A stretch of 64,000 bases of DNA from Sulfodiicoccus acidiphilus (GTDB lineage Archaea > Thermoproteota > Thermoprotei_A > Sulfolobales > Sulfolobaceae), in contig NZ_AP018553.1 of the NCBI RefSeq assembly GCF_003967175.1, positions 930,001 to 994,000 on the forward strand. Reading direction: 5' to 3'. The notes under the pieces are model-generated. The model ran no database searches. It had not been told where the DNA came from and worked only from the letters and a program-made list of their open reading frames with translations. Every line of letters starts with the position of its first letter. Position 1 is the first letter of the stretch. Made by a program: the position numbers and the translations under genes. This document shows, one piece after another, positions 60,317 to 64,000 of the stretch.

Positions 60317-60732
60317 TGTCGAGAACTGTCTTCAATATGGTTGAGCTTTAAAGCGAGAAGACGAGGTGTTACAAAAAGGGGTTAAGGGGAAGCTTCACCT
60401 GTGGGGATGTACAGGTCCTAGTACGAGTTTAAACATCCTCGGAAAATCTAAGTGATGTGCACGTTCCAGCCCAATTGAGGAATCGGGCTGAGGGGCTATA
60501 AAACTTCGTCCCTTGGGATCTCGATCAACCATTGGATCCCCCTCGGGATCGTCGACTTCCTTCAAGTGAGGTGTATCTGAACGACCAATTGCTTGATTGA
60601 GACGTAAAAACCCAAAGCAACGACGGGAAAGATTAAACCTCCTGAGAGGAACACCTCCAGATGGGGAGGAAGTCGGTTTCCATAACCTCCTTTAAGAAAG
60701 CTTGAAAATAGCGAGAGGACGATCTTCTAACC
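60317..60732. other. Intergenic with hairpin and orphan TATA box
   Basis: 416 bp between divergent rgy and the UPF0216 gene. The rgy TATA-like CTTTAAAG lies at 60344-60351. A hairpin CAGCCC/GGGCTG is at about 60468-60490, and a good TATA box CTATAAAACT at 60496-60505 points right, which would start a transcript near 60524, about 210 bp before the next gene. A small RNA or a long leader is possible. Confidence 0.45.
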
Positions 60733-61134
60733 GTGTTTGAGGATATCCTTAAGTTGAGCCTGGGTGCAATAGCGGAATCCATGCCTGCGGAGTCCTTCAC
60801 TTTGAGGGAGGCAGTAGAAGGAAGGAGGACTTTGAGACTCAGAGACGGCTCCACACACCAGTTACGCAACGAGGAAATAGAGAGCTTGGCTAACAGGGTA
60901 CCTAAATACCTTTGGGGTCTAGTTAAGCTACCTTTCGTGATAGTTAAGACTAACTCCTTGGGGGCCTATAAGCTAGGAGGGGACAGGTGGAGTGTTGAGG
61001 CCATAAATATTCTACTAAACAGAAAGGAGGGAGCAGAGAGGCTAAGTGGAATAGAGGTGGAGAAGTTGCTGAAAGAATTCAACTCCTTAATATTTATAGG
61101 CTTGGGAATAGACGATATTCAACTAGATGAGTAG
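60733..61134 (+). CDS. UPF0216 (DUF61) family protein
   Basis: 133 residues. The family core LRDGSTHQLRNEEIESLANRVP lies near residue 37 (given here only as the motif LRDGSTH), followed by LKLPFVIVKT-like beta strands (LPFVIVKTNSLGAYKLGGDR). GTG 60733. The family has no established function. First of a four-gene run ending with trm1 and tfeB. Confidence 0.85.
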   Translation: MFEDILKLSLGAIAESMPAESFTLREAVEGRRTLRLRDGSTHQLRNEEIESLANRVPKYLWGLVKLPFVIVKTNSLGAYKLGGDRWSVEAINILLNRKEGAERLSGIEVEKLLKEFNSLIFIGLGIDDIQLDE

Positions 61135-61143
61135 TGACCCTAA

Positions 61144-62046
61144 ATGGTTCTGGACCCTACTGAGGTTCTTAGGACCATAGAGAGAAAGGGGAGTTCTGGC
61201 TTCCTCCTCAATTACCCTGAGGAGGGGAGAAGGAGATCCATAGACATAATGGCGAGAAAAGGGAGCAGACTCCTTTTGATAAAGCTAGCCCAAGACAGGG
61301 TGGGAAAGCAGGAGGTCGCAGACCTCAAGAACTTTTCATCGGTTATGGGAGCTACTCCTCTACTCCTGACAGAGGAAGCTGAAGACGAAATGGCCGTAAT
61401 AAGAGAGGGACTGGTAGGTGTGTCGAAGGAGGGTTTGGAAAGAATATTGGAGGATGACAAGATTCCAGTATTCAAGACAAAGGGAGGTATATTTGTGAAA
61501 GTTAATTCGGAACGCATCAGAGAAGAGAGGGAGAGATTGGGCTACAGTATAGGGGACTTGGCAAAGTACTTGGGTGTATCTAGGAAGGCAGTGTATGAAT
61601 ACGAGAGAGGACTCTCCGCAGTCTCAATCCAAATAGCAGAGAAGTTAGTGGGACTTCTCGGAGAAGAGGTAATAGGAGATCTTCTATCGGACTACAAGAT
61701 AGAACCAGCGGGAGACTTTCCGTCAAACTTACTGAAGTCGAAGATTCTCAAGATAGCCAGAGACAGTGGGTACAGTGCAGCTGAACTCCAAATGACGGCG
61801 GCGGACGTAGTGGCTGCCAAGGGAGAGGCCAGGTTCATCGTAACCATAGAGTCAAAGAACGTGGAGCAAAAGAGTGCCAAACTGAAAGAAGTTACCAAGA
61901 TGAGGGGAGGACTCGGCTCTAAGTTGGTTCTGATAACAAGGACTCATAGGTTCACCAAGGACGTAGATGGAGAGGACGTGGAAGTCTTATTAGAGGAGGA
62001 GGTCGACAGGCTGAAAGAGATATTGAATGAACCTAGTGGAGGTTAG
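61144..62046 (+). CDS. HTH-type transcriptional regulatory protein (COG1395 type)
   Basis: 300 residues. N-terminal nuclease-like fold (DIMARKGSRLLLIKLAQD), a central XRE-type HTH (RERLGYSIGDLAKYLGVSRK, then AVYEYERG) near 130-155, and a second nuclease-like half at the end (FIVTIESKNVE, KLVLITRTHRF). Conserved and archaeal; its target is unknown. ATG 61144; its end overlaps trm1 by 20 bp. Confidence 0.87.
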   Translation: MVLDPTEVLRTIERKGSSGFLLNYPEEGRRRSIDIMARKGSRLLLIKLAQDRVGKQEVADLKNFSSVMGATPLLLTEEAEDEMAVIREGLVGVSKEGLERILEDDKIPVFKTKGGIFVKVNSERIREERERLGYSIGDLAKYLGVSRKAVYEYERGLSAVSIQIAEKLVGLLGEEVIGDLLSDYKIEPAGDFPSNLLKSKILKIARDSGYSAAELQMTAADVVAAKGEARFIVTIESKNVEQKSAKLKEVTKMRGGLGSKLVLITRTHRFTKDVDGEDVEVLLEEEVDRLKEILNEPSGG

Positions 62047-63148
62047 GGAAGGGGAGGCAAATCTACTAGTCCCAGATCCCGCGAGCTATACAAAGGATGG
62101 AAAGTTCGACCCGAGTTGGGCCCCTGTCTTCTACAACCCAAGAATGAGGTTGAATAGAGACCTAAGTGTGATAATGGTCAAATTGAATAGAGTGAGAAGA
62201 GCCCTAGACGCATTCACGGCTTCAGGAGTCAGGGCAATTAGATATTCATTGGAGGGGAAGGCAGAAGAGGTAAACTTCAATGATATAGACCCTATAGCTC
62301 TGGAACTGGCGAGGAAGAACGCGGAGTTGAACGGTGTGAAAGGAAGATTCTTGAACTTAGACGCCAGAGCTGCTATGTTCAACGCAAGATACGATTGGAT
62401 CGATATAGATCCCTTCGGCACTCCAGCTCCTTTCCTACTAGATGGAACGGCGGCAATTATAAGGAAGGGGATCTTGGCTGTTACCGCGACGGACCTTACG
62501 GCCTTAGAGGGAGCTGCTCCTCGGGCCTGTTTAAGGAAGTATGGTTCTGTTAACGACGGACTATCCTCCTCCAAGGAGATCGGAGTGAGGGTACTCTTGG
62601 GTTCCTTGGTTAGAGCGGCTGCTGTAGCAGAAAGGTACATAGAGCCCATGCTCTCCTTCTACGCTGATCACTACATCAGAGTGTTTGTTAGGGTCCTAGA
62701 GGGGGCCTCTAAGGCAGATCAGTCCTTACGTTCGATGGGTTTCGTTTACGAATGCCCTAACTGCCTTTACATGTCGACATCGAAAATCGCTGTTAGTAAT
62801 TGCCCAAAATGTGGAGGAAGGACGAAGCTAGCTGGACCTCTTTGGCTGGACAGGATCGAGGATCAAACCCTCTTGGAGAACGTACAGCAGGAAGTCCTTT
62901 CCGGTCCTGAATATTCAAAGAAAGCCCTGGAAATAGTAAGCAAGCTTAGGATGGAGATTAACTTTCCGTACTGGAGATTGGACAAACTAGCATCAATGCT
63001 TAAGGTTCCGATGCCTAGTCGAACAAAGTTGTTCCAATGTCTAAGGGAAATAGGTAGACATGTGACTGAAACTCACTTCGACTACAGGGGCTTCAAGACG
63101 GATGCAAACTACGACGAAATTGTGAATTGCGTTAAAGTTCAAAGCTGA
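62027..63148 (+). CDS. trm1: tRNA (guanine26-N2/N2)-dimethyltransferase Trm1
   Basis: SAM-dependent enzyme making m2,2G26 in tRNA. 373 residues. VFYNPRMRLNRDLSV near residue 35, DAFTASGVRAIR near 62, the catalytic DPFGTPAPFLD-type loop (DIDPFGTPAPFLLDG) near 125, and a zinc site (CPNCLYMS, NCPKCGG) near 245-265. ATG 62027. Confidence 0.95.
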   Translation: MNLVEVREGEANLLVPDPASYTKDGKFDPSWAPVFYNPRMRLNRDLSVIMVKLNRVRRALDAFTASGVRAIRYSLEGKAEEVNFNDIDPIALELARKNAELNGVKGRFLNLDARAAMFNARYDWIDIDPFGTPAPFLLDGTAAIIRKGILAVTATDLTALEGAAPRACLRKYGSVNDGLSSSKEIGVRVLLGSLVRAAAVAERYIEPMLSFYADHYIRVFVRVLEGASKADQSLRSMGFVYECPNCLYMSTSKIAVSNCPKCGGRTKLAGPLWLDRIEDQTLLENVQQEVLSGPEYSKKALEIVSKLRMEINFPYWRLDKLASMLKVPMPSRTKLFQCLREIGRHVTETHFDYRGFKTDANYDEIVNCVKVQS

Positions 63149-63504
63149 GAGATCAGCCAAGAGGCAAGTTTGGGACAGTTATGAGGGCCTATTTGGCTTC
63201 CGTTGCCACACTTACTAAGGATGTTGCAAGTGAAACAGGGGACGTCATGCATGCTCTTAACATTCACCACAATCCTTGAGTAATCTCTAGCAACGGCGAA
63301 AAGCTTCACGACGTTCTTACCATCCACCTTCATCGATCTCTTAAGCACAAGACGCTTCAAAATCAATTTCTTGAGGGCCGAGCTAAGTTCCTTATTCGAT
63401 ACACCGAGGGCTGTAGCGAGTTCGGTTTGCGCTATACCTTCATCACCAGCTTCCTTTATTTTCTCGTGAACTAACTCCTCCAATTGGACTGGGCTTATTT
63501 CCAT
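63139..63504 (-). CDS. tfeB: Transcription factor TFE-beta (RPC34/39-like, Fe-S)
   Basis: Partner of TFE-alpha in promoter opening by RNA polymerase; related to eukaryotic RPC39. 121 residues: winged helix (AQTELATALGVSNKELSSAL) then four cysteines (C90, C93, C99, C110) for the [4Fe-4S] cluster, the known Sulfolobus arrangement. ATG 63504. Convergent overlap of 10 bp with trm1. Confidence 0.88.
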   Translation of the reverse strand: MEISPVQLEELVHEKIKEAGDEGIAQTELATALGVSNKELSSALKKLILKRLVLKRSMKVDGKNVVKLFAVARDYSRIVVNVKSMHDVPCFTCNILSKCGNGSQIGPHNCPKLASWLISQL

Positions 63505-63748
63505 AAAACCACCTATGCTAAAGATCTATATCGCTGCACCCTCTTATTTACTTTTCATAGCCTCTATATGTCATAGGCTAACTCGCTAGTTCCTAGTAAG
63601 ACAACAGATCGCCAGATCGAGAGTCTACTTGGATCAGGGGATATATACAGGGTAATATCACATAGAGGCCATTAAACCCACACTTCTACCTCTGTGAACA
63701 GGACGCAAAATGTTTTTTACAAGGATAGTAGATATGGTCTCGATTTTG

Positions 63749-64000
63749 ATGGGAGAGAGCGTTGAAGGAGAACAGCTCTACAAGAAGATAACGGAGTTAA
63801 AGGACGAGATAATAAGATTAAAGGGGAGAGAAACTCCGCCATAGAACAAATAAAGAAGCTAAGAGCAGAGAAGGCCCAAAAGCTGGAGACCCTAAGATCT
63901 TTGAGGGAAACTATAGATAAAATAAGGGAGAACATGAAGGGCAAACTGGACGAACTTCAATCGCTTAAAGCAAAGAAAGAGGAGCTATTGAATGAACTCA
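63749..64000 (+). CDS. Coiled-coil protein, partial, with an apparent 1-nt frameshift
   Basis: From ATG 63749 (MGESVEGEQLYKKITELKDE) the frame stops at 63840. In the next frame, from the GGGG at 63823-63826, it reads RNSAIEQIKKLRAEKAQKLE and stays open to the window edge as a heptad-repeat coiled coil (LRETIDKIRENMKGKLDELQ). One missing G joins them into a normal coiled-coil protein. 63734 is an alternative start. TATA-like TGTTTTTTAC at about 63711-63720. Confidence 0.65.

Noticed and set aside
60450-60492. C/D box sRNA near GTGATGT
   Set aside because: No D' box at the right spacing; the fold is better explained by the CAGCCC/GGGCTG hairpin.

Overview
The window is about 64 kb of a hyperthermophilic crenarchaeal chromosome, most likely a member of the Sulfolobales (Metallosphaera-like; this is an inference). 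The evidence is a heterotrimer-type PCNA2 beside PriS and Gins15, reverse gyrase next to an Alba2-type protein, topoisomerase VI, thermosome, TFE-beta, a Lhr helicase, aIF5A with deoxyhypusine synthase, C/D- and H/ACA-RNP proteins, archaeal GatDE, and TATA boxes 25-30 bp ahead of leaderless GTG/TTG/ATG starts.

Layout. 1-5085: the end of PRPP synthetase, a GPN GTPase, then a replication/translation cluster (PCNA2-PriS-Gins15-L44e-S27e-aIF2alpha-Nop10). 5086-10430: a decayed mobile element, AglB, a hypothetical gene, Ogg, an island of IS605-derived elements, and tRNA-Gln and tRNA-Arg. 10499-17281: a hypothetical gene, PGK-GAPDH-UspA, a dead transposase, an aminotransferase and a wHTH regulator. 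17336-30220: a second copy of the small IS605 element, fibrillarin-Nop5, S30e-GatD-GatE, an HTH protein, class II ribonucleotide reductase, GatC-GatA and conserved hypotheticals. 30379-39644: tRNA-Arg and ArgRS, small Cys-rich and wHTH proteins, thermosome, Taw1, RibK, a DUF357-nucleotidyltransferase fusion, DphB and a phosphoesterase. 39824-42500: an IS607-type element (tnpA-tnpB) nested inside a decayed IS605-type tnpB. 42621-64000: TBP with several TATA-like boxes, a sugar kinase, a Pus10-like protein-SRP54-aIF5A, topoisomerase VI A/B, deoxyhypusine synthase, RtcB, a Lhr helicase, Alba2, reverse gyrase, UPF0216, an HTH protein, Trm1, TFE-beta and the start of a coiled-coil protein.

How the genes fit together. 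Most genes serve information processing: replication (PCNA2/PriS/Gins15), DNA topology (Top6AB, reverse gyrase, Alba2), transcription initiation (TBP, TFE-beta), RNA modification (fibrillarin-Nop5, Nop10, Trm1, Taw1, RtcB), tRNA charging (ArgRS, GatDE, GatCA), initiation and elongation factors with their modification enzymes (aIF2alpha, aIF5A plus deoxyhypusine synthase, diphthine synthase), and protein targeting, folding and glycosylation (SRP54, thermosome, AglB).

Most unusual points. A family of ~340-bp non-autonomous IS605-derived elements keeps both end hairpins and an omega-RNA-like 3' structure; base changes between it and the decayed tnpB copy are compensatory. The tbp gene has four TATA-like boxes within 70 bp. 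PriS appears to lack a conventional start codon. Single-base deletions split several genes that should be intact (GPN GTPase, thermosome, a coiled-coil protein, tnpA), so either the consensus has indel errors or the genes are truly damaged.
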